From contig NZ_JAKCFA010000012.1 in the NCBI RefSeq assembly GCF_024198215.1, forward strand, positions 124,001-188,000: DNA of 64,000 nt, read 5' to 3'. Origin of the DNA: Myxococcus qinghaiensis. GTDB lineage: Bacteria > Myxococcota > Myxococcia > Myxococcales > Myxococcaceae. Position numbers and translations under genes: made by a program. Of the stretch, positions 35,152 through 48,019 are shown piece after piece. A model generated the notes under the pieces. The model saw only the letters and a program-made list of their open reading frames with translations, was not told where the DNA came from and ran no database searches. The number at the start of each line of letters is the position of its first letter. Position 1 is the first letter of the stretch.

Positions 35152-38100
35152 TCAGAAGGCGGAGCGCAGCCACGCGCGCCAGCCCACGACGGCGCGCACC
35201 CGGGCCACCGCGTCTCGATGCGCCCTGCGCGCCACCGGATGCGTCTGGTAGCCCGCCATGCCCTGCTCCGCCGTGCGCAGCGCCCTCCGCGCCGCGCGGG
35301 CGCCCGACGTCCGCGCCGCCTGCACCGTCCTGGCGAGGCCCAGGACGAGCTTCAGCAGGCCGTCCTCCGGCGAGTGCTTCACCTCCAGCAGCGCCGTGCC
35401 CGAGGCGTCCCCGTCGTCCCGCAGCGCGATGAGGAAGGCTCGCCACACCCGCAAGTCGTTGGCCAGGGTGCCCTCTTCCGACAGCGTCAGCCCCAGGGCC
35501 AGGGCCGCCTCGGCCTCCTCGCGGTGCCCTTGCGAGTAGCCGCACACGAGCACGTTCATCATCATCCAGTCGCGCAGCTCCCCGGTGGGCCGCGCCCGCC
35601 AGTCGCGCAGCCAGCTCCACGCCCGTGCCCGGCGCTGCTGCTTCATCAGCGCATAGCCCATGGCCCCCCAGGTCCGCGCATGCGCGCGCAGCAGGCCCGG
35701 GTACAAGCCGAGGAACAGCGACAGCAGGACGGTGCGCCCCAGCTCGCCCAACCGCTCCACGTACACGCCCAGGGCCTCGACCCCCACGGCGCTCCCGGAA
35801 GCCAGCGCGCGCAGCCGGCCCCAGGCCCGCCACGTCCACGTGCGCTCCGCGTGCTGGAGCGCCCAGGCGCGCGCCAGCGTCTCCGACGCCTCGCCTCCCT
35901 TCGTCGCCAGCGCCGCGTCCACCGCGCGCTCCATCACCGAGCTCCAACCCCGGGCGCGCATGGCCTCCACGCAGCGCTCCAGCGACCAGGTGCTGTTCCC
36001 CAGCGACGCCAACGTCAGCTCCACGTGCCGCCGGGCCGCCGCCGCGTCGTTCCGGGCGCAGGCCAGTTGCACCGCGCGCGCCTCCACGAGCACCTCCGGA
36101 GCATGGCCTCGCGCCGCGTCCAGCGCCTGGGCCGCCTCGTCCAGCCGGCCCTTGCCCAGCAGCGCGTCGAAGAGGTGTGTCGCCGCGTAGGCGTAGTCCG
36201 GCGCCAGCTCCAGCGCGCGCCTCCACCCGGCGATGGCACCCTCCAGGTCTCCCGCCTCCGCGAGCACCTCCGCCCACTGCACGTGCGCCACGGGTGAATC
36301 CGGGCTCAACTTCACCAGGGCCTCACGGGCCCGCCGGAGGAGCGCGTCGTCCTTGAGCGACTCGGCCCACTCGCCCAGCGTCTGCCAGCCCCAGCCGTAG
36401 AGGGGCTCCTCCTGGAGCACCGCCTCCATCGCCTTCACCGCGTCGCGCTGCGCGCCCTTCTCGAAGAGCACCCACGCGGCCCGGCCCCGCAGCGCCACGG
36501 GGACCGCGCCGCCGTAGGCCGCGGGGGCACAGGCAGCCAGCGCCTCGTCGAAGCGCCCCGCCTCCACCAGCGTCCGCGCCTTCGCGTCGTGCGCGTCATC
36601 CATGCGAGGCGAGGACTCCAGCGCCCCGTCCAGCAGCGCCAGTCGCTCCTCGCGCGTGGGTTCTCCCTCCGCCTCCAGCAGCTCCACGAGCGCCAGTCGC
36701 GCGAGCTCCTCCGGCATGGGCCGCGCGCAGAGCTCCCGCGCGAAGGCCACCGCGTCCGCCTTGCGCTCGCGCTCCTCCGCCCACTCCTGCAGCCGCGCCC
36801 AGCCCCACCCATAGGAGGGGTCCAGCCGCAGCGCCTCGAAGAGACGCTCCAGCGCCAGGTCGTGCTCCTCCGAGCGCCACAGCAGGTCCGCCAGGTAGCC
36901 TCGCGTCACGCCGTCGCGCGGATTCTCGCGGCCCACCCGCTCCAGCACCTCGCGCGCCCGCAGCGGCTCGCCCATGCGCTCCAGCAGCTCCGACAGCTCG
37001 CACGCCGGCCGCGTCCAGCCCGGCGAGTGCCGACACGCCGCCTCCAGCGCGTCGCGCTCTCCGGCCCTGTCCTCGCGCGCCCGGTGTACCAGCGCGCGCT
37101 CCAGCCACACCGGAGACAGCAGCGAGAAGCGCGTGGTGGCCTGCTCCGCCACGCGGGCCGCGGTGTCCAGCTCCCGCGCGCGGAGCAGGTGCCGCAGCCG
37201 CGCCACCCACGCCTCCCAGCAGTCGGGGTGACGCTGGAGCAGGGCCTCCAGACAGGCCCCCTGCTCCTCCATCGACAGCTCGTCGCGCGACACCTGCTCG
37301 AAGGCGAGCACCGTGTCATCGAGCTGGGCCATGCCCTCCAGCGCGTCGCGCACGAAGGTCAGCGAGGCCCGCCGCGCCTCGGGCGTCGTCGCCAGTCCCA
37401 TCAGCGCGCGCATTCCAAAGCGCGAGGGCTGGAGCCGCATCGACTCGCGGTAGGCGAGCTCCGCCTCCGCGTTGCGGCCACACGCCTCCAGAATCTGTCC
37501 CCGGCTGTAGTGCAGCCCCGGGTTGCGAGGCTCCAGCACCTCCGCGCGAGCCAGCTCCTCCAGCGCCTCCTCGCGCCGTCCCTGCTCCGACAACAGGCCC
37601 GCGCGCTCACGCCGAGCCCACGCATCCTCCGGGTGCGCGGCGAGGAAGGCCTCCAGCGCGTCGAAGGCCGCCGACGGCTCGTGCTCCCGCGTCCACATGA
37701 CGCGCAGCTGCAACAGGCCCGCGTGCTTCGGATAGCGCGCGCACGCCGCATCCAGGTGCGCCTTCGCCTCCGGGGCACGGTCCAAATCCGTGAGCAACCG
37801 CACCCGCTCCCGGTGCGCATCCGCGGGCAGCGGCTCCCGGGCGAGCACCTGCTCCCAGTGCGCGAGCGCCTCCGCCAGCTCTCCCCGCTGGGAGGCCAGG
37901 GCCGCGGCGGCGCGGTGCCAGTCCACGTCCCGCACCCGGCCCTCCGCCGAGCGCAGGTGGCGCGACGCCGCCTCCGCGTCACCCACGCGCGCGGACAGCT
38001 CCGCGGCGAAGAGGGACAGCTCACCATCCTCGGGCCGCGACACGCACGCCTGCTCCAACACGGCGCGCGCCTCCTCGGGCCGGCGCAGCGACTCCAGCGC

Positions 38101-40173
38101 GCGACACAGCGTGCGCGCGGGCCCTCCGTTGCGCGCCCCGAAGCGCTGGAAGCGGTCCGTCACGAAGGCCAGCGCGCGCGCCGTCTCGCCGCGCGCCTGG
38201 GCCGCCTCGAAGTAGCTCCAGGCATGGCCCTCGCTCAGCTTCTCCAGGCACGCCGCCGCGCGGTACAGCCGCAGCGCCTCGTCACGGCGAAGCTGCGAGT
38301 CCCACAGCCGCGCCAGCGAGCGATACGTGGGCGCGAAGGTGGGGTGCACGCGCAGGGTGCGCACCAGCAGTCGCTCCGCCTCGGCCTCCTCGCGCGCGTC
38401 CGTCATCAGCTCGGCCGCCAGCGCGTGCCACAGCAGCGGATGCGCCTTCTTCTCCCGGGCGCGCTCGCGCAGCACGGCGAGCAGCTCCTCGCGGCGCCCC
38501 AGCTCGTTCAGGCAGCCCAGCCACGACATCAGGTAGTTGATGTTGTCGGGGTACGTCTCGCGCAGCCCGCTCAGCGCCGCCAGCGCGTCCGGCGTGCTGT
38601 CGTCGTAGGTCGCGAGCGCGCGCTTCGCCTGCCACGTCAGCCGGTGGCCGGGAGCATCGCGCTCCATCGACTCCACCGCGCCCTTCGCCGCCGCCCGGTC
38701 ATTGGCCACCAGCGCCGCATCCACCCGGTGAAGCGCGTCGTACAGCGCGGCCTCGGGCAGCTCCACCGCGTCCAGCCGCGCGGCCTGCGCCAGGGGCACC
38801 AGCGCCATGCCGCGCGGGCCACAGGAGGCGAAGTGCTCCAGCGCCTTCTCCGTGTCGAACTCGACGAGGTGCCGCGTGGACGGGTCCCTCACCAGCAGCG
38901 TGCCCCGGCGCTCGTCGTAGCCCACCACGGCCTGGAGGTGGCTGCTGCCCGGCTCCTGCGTGGTGAGCGTGAAGGCGATGCCCTGGTCCAACAGCGCGCG
39001 GGCGCTGTCCCAGGTGACGCGGAACTCGCGCACGTGCCAGCCCGTGGTCGCCGCCCAGTGGCGCTCCTGGTACGCGGGCGTCCCGTCGTAGCAGATGGAC
39101 TCCGCCACCTGCAGGTGCTCCACCGGCACGTCCCACAGCGCCGCCACCGAGGCCAGCGTCGCGGGCGCGCACGTCTTGTGGTGCTGCCGCACGAAGCGCA
39201 CGGGCAACAGCCGCCGGCGCCCCTCCGCGTTCGCCTCCATCCGCGCCGCCACCTGCTGGTGGAAGGGCGAGCCGCTCAGCTCGGACAGCTCGATGGCCCG
39301 CGCCACGTCTCCGCGCAGGTACATGGTGTCGGAGCACATCGCCATCAGCAGGCCGAAGTTCTTCGCCTCCAGCTTCGGCGCCAGCAGCACCGTCCGCTCC
39401 CAGCTCGCCCACGCGTCGTCGTACAGGCCCAGCTCCTCCTGGAGCCGCGCGAGCTGTCCCGACACCGCCGAGCACTCCAGCCGCGCCGACGCGGTGGACA
39501 GCAGCTCCAGCGCCTCCGCGTCCTGCCCCAGGTGCGTGAGCAGGCTCCCCGTCATGTGCACGGCGGGGCGGTAGAAGGGGTGCAGCGAGAGCGCGTGCTT
39601 CAGCGCGTCGAGCGCCTCTTCGCGCCGGTCCTGCTCCTCCAGCAGCGACGCGCGCACCACGTACACCCAGGGGTGCTCGGGCACGAGGGTGAGCGCCTCG
39701 TTCACCCAGCGCTCCGCGTCCTCGAAGTCGCGCAGCACGACGAGCGCCTCCGCGCGCGCGAGCAGCAGGTCCGAGCGCTGCTCCAGCGACGCGGCCTCCA
39801 GGTCCACCGGGCCGTCCAGGAAGTCCAGCACGGCCAGCGGACCCCTGCGGCGCTGGAGCAGCTCCGAGAAGTAGTAGCGGGCCTCCGCGTCACGCGGGGA
39901 CTCCCGGCAGGCGCGCGTCCACTGGAGCCAGGCCGCGCGCGAGGCGCCGAGCTGATGCAGCAGTCGCCCCGCCAGCACCCGCGCCCGGGCCCCGGTCCAC
40001 CGCTCCAGGGGCACGCCCGCTTCGGTCAACCGGTACGCCTGGAGGTAGAGGCCCTGCTCATAGAGGGCCCGCACCTGGGCGTACAGCTCGGGCGTCACGC
40101 CTCCAACGGGTTGACTCGAGAGGAACAGCGGGGCGGAGGAGGACACGGAGGACGGCATCGGTTCAGGGCGCAT
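35152..40173 (-). CDS. Giant TPR protein with a C39-peptidase-like domain
   Basis: A 1673-residue protein with no signal peptide. Residues about 20-320 are TPR-like helical repeats. A C39-type papain-like cysteine peptidase domain follows: Cys335 in HHKTCAPATL, His412 in SSHLQAVVGYD and Asp430 in LLVRDPST give the expected triad. About 1200 further residues are tandem TPRs (for example YFEAAQARGETARALAFVTD and LVEAGRFDEALAACAPAAYG). C39 domains normally cut leader peptides at double-glycine sites inside ABC exporters; here there is no transporter, so it may be a stand-alone processing enzyme or a binding scaffold. ATG 40173 is preferred because the open frame upstream does not look like protein. 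Confidence 0.8.
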   Translation of the reverse strand: MRPEPMPSSVSSSAPLFLSSQPVGGVTPELYAQVRALYEQGLYLQAYRLTEAGVPLERWTGARARVLAGRLLHQLGASRAAWLQWTRACRESPRDAEARYYFSELLQRRRGPLAVLDFLDGPVDLEAASLEQRSDLLLARAEALVVLRDFEDAERWVNEALTLVPEHPWVYVVRASLLEEQDRREEALDALKHALSLHPFYRPAVHMTGSLLTHLGQDAEALELLSTASARLECSAVSGQLARLQEELGLYDDAWASWERTVLLAPKLEAKNFGLLMAMCSDTMYLRGDVARAIELSELSGSPFHQQVAARMEANAEGRRRLLPVRFVRQHHKTCAPATLASVAALWDVPVEHLQVAESICYDGTPAYQERHWAATTGWHVREFRVTWDSARALLDQGIAFTLTTQEPGSSHLQAVVGYDERRGTLLVRDPSTRHLVEFDTEKALEHFASCGPRGMALVPLAQAARLDAVELPEAALYDALHRVDAALVANDRAAAKGAVESMERDAPGHRLTWQAKRALATYDDSTPDALAALSGLRETYPDNINYLMSWLGCLNELGRREELLAVLRERAREKKAHPLLWHALAAELMTDAREEAEAERLLVRTLRVHPTFAPTYRSLARLWDSQLRRDEALRLYRAAACLEKLSEGHAWSYFEAAQARGETARALAFVTDRFQRFGARNGGPARTLCRALESLRRPEEARAVLEQACVSRPEDGELSLFAAELSARVGDAEAASRHLRSAEGRVRDVDWHRAAAALASQRGELAEALAHWEQVLAREPLPADAHRERVRLLTDLDRAPEAKAHLDAACARYPKHAGLLQLRVMWTREHEPSAAFDALEAFLAAHPEDAWARRERAGLLSEQGRREEALEELARAEVLEPRNPGLHYSRGQILEACGRNAEAELAYRESMRLQPSRFGMRALMGLATTPEARRASLTFVRDALEGMAQLDDTVLAFEQVSRDELSMEEQGACLEALLQRHPDCWEAWVARLRHLLRARELDTAARVAEQATTRFSLLSPVWLERALVHRAREDRAGERDALEAACRHSPGWTRPACELSELLERMGEPLRAREVLERVGRENPRDGVTRGYLADLLWRSEEHDLALERLFEALRLDPSYGWGWARLQEWAEERERKADAVAFARELCARPMPEELARLALVELLEAEGEPTREERLALLDGALESSPRMDDAHDAKARTLVEAGRFDEALAACAPAAYGGAVPVALRGRAAWVLFEKGAQRDAVKAMEAVLQEEPLYGWGWQTLGEWAESLKDDALLRRAREALVKLSPDSPVAHVQWAEVLAEAGDLEGAIAGWRRALELAPDYAYAATHLFDALLGKGRLDEAAQALDAARGHAPEVLVEARAVQLACARNDAAAARRHVELTLASLGNSTWSLERCVEAMRARGWSSVMERAVDAALATKGGEASETLARAWALQHAERTWTWRAWGRLRALASGSAVGVEALGVYVERLGELGRTVLLSLFLGLYPGLLRAHARTWGAMGYALMKQQRRARAWSWLRDWRARPTGELRDWMMMNVLVCGYSQGHREEAEAALALGLTLSEEGTLANDLRVWRAFLIALRDDGDASGTALLEVKHSPEDGLLKLVLGLARTVQAARTSGARAARRALRTAEQGMAGYQTHPVARRAHRDAVARVRAVVGWRAWLRSAF

Positions 40174-40277
40174 CGGCGGTTCAGGACGCCACGAGGATGA
40201 CCGCCTGACAGCGACCTCCCAGCCCTCCTGGCGTGCTCGACATCCTAGCCCTGTCCGGCGTGTCGGCAGGCGGGACC

Positions 40278-40287
40278 CGACATGTCG
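40278..40287. promoter_or_regulatory. Palindrome in the divergent promoter region
   Basis: CGACATGTCG is a perfect 10-bp palindrome in the 269-base region between the giant TPR gene (minus) and the ET79-like gene (plus). GTGTCGG also occurs on either side (from 40260 and 40294), giving a cluster of related half-sites. Confidence 0.35.
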
Positions 40288-40442
40288 AGAGCCGTGTCGG
40301 AGGTCACCGCGCCTGGGGATTCCCGGGGAGAGCGGCGTCGAAGTGCCCGGCACGCGCGCTGCACTGAGGGAGGGCACGGGGGGCAAGCAAGCTCGCGACG
40401 CCATCGCGCCGTGACGACGCCCTCTTCACCCAGGAGTGAGCC

Positions 40443-40835
40443 ATGCCCGAAGTGAGCATCGACAAGCCGGCCCAGACCAAGCCATCTCCCGATTCCACGG
40501 AGAGCCTCACCGCCACCATCGTCAACCAGACGCAGGGCAACCTCGTGCTGGTGAGCTCGACCACCGACGAGCAGTGGACCATCCCGCCTCCGAGCACCAT
40601 CGCCCCGGGCCAGTCCGGGCAGTTCTCCAGCCCTGGAGACTTCAGCAACCCCTCCGCTGGCATCGTCAAGTACCAGGCCACCGCGGTGAACAACGCCACC
40701 TTCACGCTCAACTGGACCATTCCCTCCGTGGGCCCCAATCAAATCAACTGGCAGACGACCCCGGGGCTGAACGCGCAGGAGAGCGGCTCGCTGAGCGGCT
40801 GGAACCTGTCCGCCTCCTGGTTCATCAGCGGCTGA
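40443..40835 (+). CDS. Small beta-sandwich protein, ET79-crystal-protein/aegerolysin-like
   Basis: A 130-residue protein without signal peptide or cysteine, predicted all-beta: ATIVNQTQGNLVLVSSTTDE, then PPPSTIAPGQSGQFSSPGDF, IVKYQATAVNNATFTLNW and the C-terminal NLSASWFISG. The order (a loop before W..PP..I.PGQSG, then the G.V.Y strand, then a W-rich strand) resembles the Bacillus crystal protein ET79 group as I remember it, and more loosely aegerolysins. Some of those bind lipids or form pores with a partner. AGGAG precedes the ATG. The functional suggestion is weak. Confidence 0.5.
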   Translation: MPEVSIDKPAQTKPSPDSTESLTATIVNQTQGNLVLVSSTTDEQWTIPPPSTIAPGQSGQFSSPGDFSNPSAGIVKYQATAVNNATFTLNWTIPSVGPNQINWQTTPGLNAQESGSLSGWNLSASWFISG

Positions 40836-40905
40836 GCACTCGCGTGCGCGTGGGGACTTGAGGGCGGCCCTGCTGGGCTAGCATGAGGCGCAAGGCCCAC
40901 CACCA

Positions 40906-42534
40906 ATGTCTCCCACGCTCGCCGATGTGTCCACCGCCGCCGTGCCGGAGCGTGGCGGCGGCCCACAGGGGCTTCGCCTCGCGCCGGCCCTCACCGTCAT
41001 CTCCCACCCGGTGCCCCGGCGCGTCGGCGAGCGACTGCGACTCGACGCGCTCACCGCGGGCCGCCAGGTGTCCCTGTCTCGCAACGGACCGGACTTCACG
41101 CGCCCCGGCTTCGCGCTGGGACAGCCGCTGAATGACCCCTTCATCAGCCGCAAGCCCCTGGTGCTGTCTCCCGGTGGGAAGCCCGGGAGCGTGCGGCTGA
41201 CGAGCCCCGACGGAGGCACGCGGGTGGCGCTCGCGGGCTCGGTGCTGGAAGGGACGTGGGAGCTGTCCGAGGAGGAGCTGACCACCGGTGTCCCGCTGGA
41301 GTTGGGCGGGCGCGTGGTGCTGCTGCTGCACCTCATGGAGCCGGGGGATGATGCGCCCGCGCCGGATGCGCTCGGCATGGTGGGTGAGAGCACCGGCGTG
41401 CGCCGCCTGCGCCGACACATCGAGCGCGTGGCGGACCTGGACGTGCCGGTGCTCATCCGGGGAGAGACGGGCACGGGCAAGGAGCACGTGGCCCAGGCCA
41501 TCCATCAGCGCAGTCGTCGGCGCGAGGGCCGCTTCCTCAGCGTCAACCTGGGCGCCATTCCCAAGGAGCTGGCCGCCGCGGAGTTGTTCGGGACGCAGAA
41601 GGGCGCGTACACGGGAGCGACGCAGGGCCGCGACGGCTTCTTCCGCGCCGCGCACGGCGGCACGCTCTTCCTGGACGAAGTGGGCGAGGCACCGCCCGAG
41701 GTGCAGGTGCTGCTGCTGCGCGTGCTGGAGACGGGAGAGCTGTTCCCCGTCGGAGGCACCACGCCCATCGCCGTGGACGTGCGCCTGCTCGCCGCGACGG
41801 ACGCGGACCTGGACGCGCGCATTCGCGACGGGAGATTCAAGGCCCCGCTGCTGCACCGGCTCGCGGGCTATGACCTCCACGTGCCCCCGCTGCGGGAGCG
41901 GCGCGAAGACCTGGGGCGCCTCTTCTTCCACTTCGCCCGCGAGGAGCTGACGACGCTGGGCGAGGCGCACCGGCTGGACAACGACGACGCTTACGCGGAG
42001 CCGTGGTTGCCCGCGCCGCTCGCGACGCGACTGGTGCGCTTCCCGTGGCCTGGGAACATCCGCCAGCTTCGCAACCTCGCCCGGCAGCTCGTCATCGGCA
42101 GCCGGGGACAGCCGTGTCTCCAGGCGGAGCCGCGACTGGAGCAGGAGTTGGAGGTCGCCGCGGGAGTCGCGCCCGGTGCCGCAATCCCGTCCTCCAGCGA
42201 CGGGCCGAGCACTGTGGGCCAGGTCGAGGCCCCGGCCCCGCGCCGCAAGGCGTCCCAGGTGACGGAGCAGGAGCTGCTGGGCGCGCTGCGCGAGCATGCG
42301 TGGGACTTGAAGGCCACCGCCGAGGCGCTGGGGATTCCCAGGCCGTCGCTCTACGACCTCATCGACAAGAGCCCGAACCTGCGCACCGCGGGCGACTTGA
42401 GCGCGGAGGAAATCACCCGCGCCTTTGAGACACACGCGGGGGACCTGGATGCGATGGCGCGCGGACTGGAGGTCTCACGCAGGGCCCTGGGTCGGCGCTT
42501 GAAGGAGCTGGGCCTGACACCTCGCGCGGAGTGA
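40906..42534 (+). CDS. Sigma-54-dependent activator with N-terminal FHA domain
   Basis: A 542-residue enhancer-binding protein. An FHA-type domain (about 25-145, containing VSLSRNG and NDPFISRKPLVL) would bind a phosphothreonine partner. The AAA+ domain (about 160-395) has Walker A GETGTGKE (186-193), the sigma-54 contact loop GAYTGA (233-238, Tyr in place of the usual Phe), Walker B GTLFLDEVGE and RFPWPGNIRQLRNLARQLV. A Fis-type helix-turn-helix follows (LKATAEALGIPRPSLYDLID). A C-terminal extension repeats a second such helix pair (LDAMARGLEVSRRALGRRLK). FHA activators in Myxococcus are controlled by Ser/Thr kinases, several of which are encoded nearby. Confidence 0.9.
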   Translation: MSPTLADVSTAAVPERGGGPQGLRLAPALTVISHPVPRRVGERLRLDALTAGRQVSLSRNGPDFTRPGFALGQPLNDPFISRKPLVLSPGGKPGSVRLTSPDGGTRVALAGSVLEGTWELSEEELTTGVPLELGGRVVLLLHLMEPGDDAPAPDALGMVGESTGVRRLRRHIERVADLDVPVLIRGETGTGKEHVAQAIHQRSRRREGRFLSVNLGAIPKELAAAELFGTQKGAYTGATQGRDGFFRAAHGGTLFLDEVGEAPPEVQVLLLRVLETGELFPVGGTTPIAVDVRLLAATDADLDARIRDGRFKAPLLHRLAGYDLHVPPLRERREDLGRLFFHFAREELTTLGEAHRLDNDDAYAEPWLPAPLATRLVRFPWPGNIRQLRNLARQLVIGSRGQPCLQAEPRLEQELEVAAGVAPGAAIPSSSDGPSTVGQVEAPAPRRKASQVTEQELLGALREHAWDLKATAEALGIPRPSLYDLIDKSPNLRTAGDLSAEEITRAFETHAGDLDAMARGLEVSRRALGRRLKELGLTPRAE

Positions 42535-42570
42535 CTTCGCGTCGCTGCTCCGAAGCGCGCCGTGCATGCG

Positions 42571-42586
42571 TGGCACGGTGCGTGCT
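42571..42586 (+). promoter_or_regulatory. Sigma-54 (-24/-12) promoter candidate
   Basis: TGGCAC-GGTGC-GTGCT (42571-42586) matches the sigma-54 consensus TGGCAC-N5-TTGCW with one change, keeping the invariant GG (-24) and GC (-12) ten bases apart. Transcription would start near 42597, 30 bases before the lipoprotein start. It lies 37 bases after the sigma-54 activator gene. CCGTGC (42560-42565) and GCACGG (42573-42578) form an overlapping dyad. Confidence 0.6.
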
Positions 42587-42626
42587 GCGGACACGGCGAC
42601 ACTGTGTCGATGGGAGGGTGTGAAAC

Positions 42627-43193
42627 GTGAGGAACAGAAGCCTGGTCGTGGGGATGTTGCTCGTCGTGGGCTGGGTGGCCTGTGCGACGCGGACGCGTGA
42701 GCCGGCGAGCACGATGGAAGCAGGGCAAGCGCCCTTGGCGCTCGACGCGACGGATATCCAAGCGAGTGATGGCGGCTGCGCGGTCGACGCGTGTCCGGCG
42801 GATGGGGGCATGGGCTGCCTGGACATCACCGTCACGGCCACCTCCACCGGGAAGGGTTTCAACCCCAAGCCCGGCAAGCGAGGCTGGAAGATGTGCGCGG
42901 GACAGGGCCTGGTGCTCAGCTCGCTGACGGACCAGGGGCTCTGTGTCGACCTGCGCGACGTCGGCGCGAACGGTGATGGGGGCGTCATCGCGCTGACGAG
43001 CCTCACGGGACAGGGGAGCTGGGAGGACAGCTCGCTGGCCCCGGGCCAGTACTGCCTGAGCCTCTGTGACAACACGGGCAACGACTGCTCGCGGGGGTGC
43101 AAGCAGTCGGACTGCGCCGTCACGGATGAGCAGACCATCCGAGGCAACATCGACGTCGTCACCAAGGTGCCCGAGCCCCACGGCGCGCACTGA
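42627..43193 (+). CDS. Cysteine-rich predicted lipoprotein
   Basis: A 188-residue protein with signal NRSLVVGMLLVVGWVACATR and lipobox GWVAC (Cys19). The mature part has nine or more further cysteines (GGCAVDACPADGGMGCLD, WKMCAGQG, GQYCLSLCDNTGNDCSRGCK), so several disulfides are likely, and a beta-rich core (TVTATSTGKGFNPKPGKRGW). I do not recognise the family. The start is GTG, preceded by GGGAGGG. A sigma-54-type promoter lies upstream, so it is probably expressed under the adjacent activator. Confidence 0.7.
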   Translation: MRNRSLVVGMLLVVGWVACATRTREPASTMEAGQAPLALDATDIQASDGGCAVDACPADGGMGCLDITVTATSTGKGFNPKPGKRGWKMCAGQGLVLSSLTDQGLCVDLRDVGANGDGGVIALTSLTGQGSWEDSSLAPGQYCLSLCDNTGNDCSRGCKQSDCAVTDEQTIRGNIDVVTKVPEPHGAH

Positions 43194-43211
43194 GTCGACG
43201 GCCTGCTTCGA

Positions 43212-43244
43212 CGCCTGGGCGGTGAGGCACGTACCGCCCAGGCG
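43212..43244. terminator. Bidirectional hairpin terminator between convergent genes
   Basis: CGCCTGGGCGGT (43212-43223) and ACCGCCCAGGCG (43233-43244) form a perfect 12-bp stem with a 9-base loop, between the lipoprotein stop (43193) and the stop of the convergent kinase gene (43263). Confidence 0.75.
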
Positions 43245-43262
43245 CGAGTCCGCACGGAGGCG

Positions 43263-46883
<3,621 letters not shown>

Positions 46884-46989
46884 GGCACCTCCGTTCAGCG
46901 ACGCGAGCGTACCGGAGCCCCTTCACTCCGTCGAAGCCGACGCCCCCTGACACGTCGGAGGGAACGACGGGTGGACATCCCACCCCACG

Positions 46990-47940
46990 TCACACCGGTA
47001 TGTCCTTCCACGGCCGGATGGCCAGCGAGGCCCGGAACGTCTCGATGATGGCGTTCATCTCCCAAGGCGTTCGCGTGTCCTTCAGCGCCTCCAGGTACAG
47101 ACAGCGCCGCGCCACGGCCGTCAAATCGAACCCCCAGTACATGCTCATCAGCGGGTTGATCCACAGCGTGCTGCCCTGGGTGCGCTCCGTGCGGTGCACG
47201 TCGCCATACTCCCCCTCCAGCGCCGCCACCACGGAGAGCGAGACGATGCTCGGTGAGCGGGACATCTGCTCGCACGAATACGCCACGGCTTCCTTGTACA
47301 GCGCCACCTCGGGCATCGCCTCCAGCAGCGCGGTGACTCCCAGGTAGGCGCCCTCCTTGCTCAGTGCCGCCACCGCCTCCAGGAAGTGCGCGTGACAGAC
47401 GCCATGGTACGTGTCCACCCCGAAGCCCAGGCACACCACCAGCTTCTCGCGCACCGGCAGCGCATGCACCGCGCCCAGGCTCGCGATGTCCTCCTCGGGT
47501 GTACCCAGGCCCAGTTCATCCCCGCGCATCAGGATGTCCGTGCCCCCGTCCACCAGCACCACCGCGTCGAACCCCAGGTGCGCGTGCAGCGCGGCATACG
47601 CCTCGCGCAGCGGCGCCATCCCCGTCTTGTCGAAGCAGTAGACGGACACCTGCTCGCCCCTGCGCTCGAACCAGCGAGAGAGCCACCCCTCGGGGAAGTA
47701 GTACCCCCGCGGCGCGGTGGACGCGTCCACCCGGTACACACCGGGCACCGGCCGCTCGCACTCCAGCGCCTCCAGCCGGGTGAAGCTCAGGTTCGCCAGC
47801 GTCACCGTCTTCCCCAGCGCACGGAGCCGGAAATACAGCGGCAGCCCGCTGAACACGTCGAAGCCACCCCCTCCGCCCGCGATGAGCACGTGACGGGCCG
47901 ACGCGAGCCGCTCCAACAGGGGCGAAGTGAACAAGTCCAA
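46990..47940 (-). CDS. DUF1152 family protein
   Basis: A 316-residue protein that begins with the glycine-rich HVLIAGGGGGFDVFSGLPLY typical of DUF1152, followed by VDGGTDILMRGDELGLGTPE and CLGFGVDTYHGVCHAHFLEA. The fold looks nucleotide-binding (Rossmann-like first strand and loop). No enzymatic activity is known to me for the family. It is divergent from the ornithine cyclodeaminase-like gene 79 bases away, which hints at a shared metabolic role. Confidence 0.82.
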   Translation of the reverse strand: MDLFTSPLLERLASARHVLIAGGGGGFDVFSGLPLYFRLRALGKTVTLANLSFTRLEALECERPVPGVYRVDASTAPRGYYFPEGWLSRWFERRGEQVSVYCFDKTGMAPLREAYAALHAHLGFDAVVLVDGGTDILMRGDELGLGTPEEDIASLGAVHALPVREKLVVCLGFGVDTYHGVCHAHFLEAVAALSKEGAYLGVTALLEAMPEVALYKEAVAYSCEQMSRSPSIVSLSVVAALEGEYGDVHRTERTQGSTLWINPLMSMYWGFDLTAVARRCLYLEALKDTRTPWEMNAIIETFRASLAIRPWKDIPV

Positions 47941-48019
47941 GGGGCGAAGTCCTTTCCCGAAGCGCCGCCGACACCGTGCTTACGGCGTCATCCCGGCCGC
48001 TCCGGTATATAGCGCCGCC

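Noticed and set aside
36589..40200. A 1203-codon plus-strand frame opposite the giant TPR gene
   Set aside because: It is rich in Arg/Gln/Leu/His repeats, antisense to in-phase TPRs, with no recognisable domain.
40400..40425. A sigma-54 promoter before the ET79-like gene
   Set aside because: GGGCACGGGGGGCAAGC lacks the GC at the correct distance from the GG.
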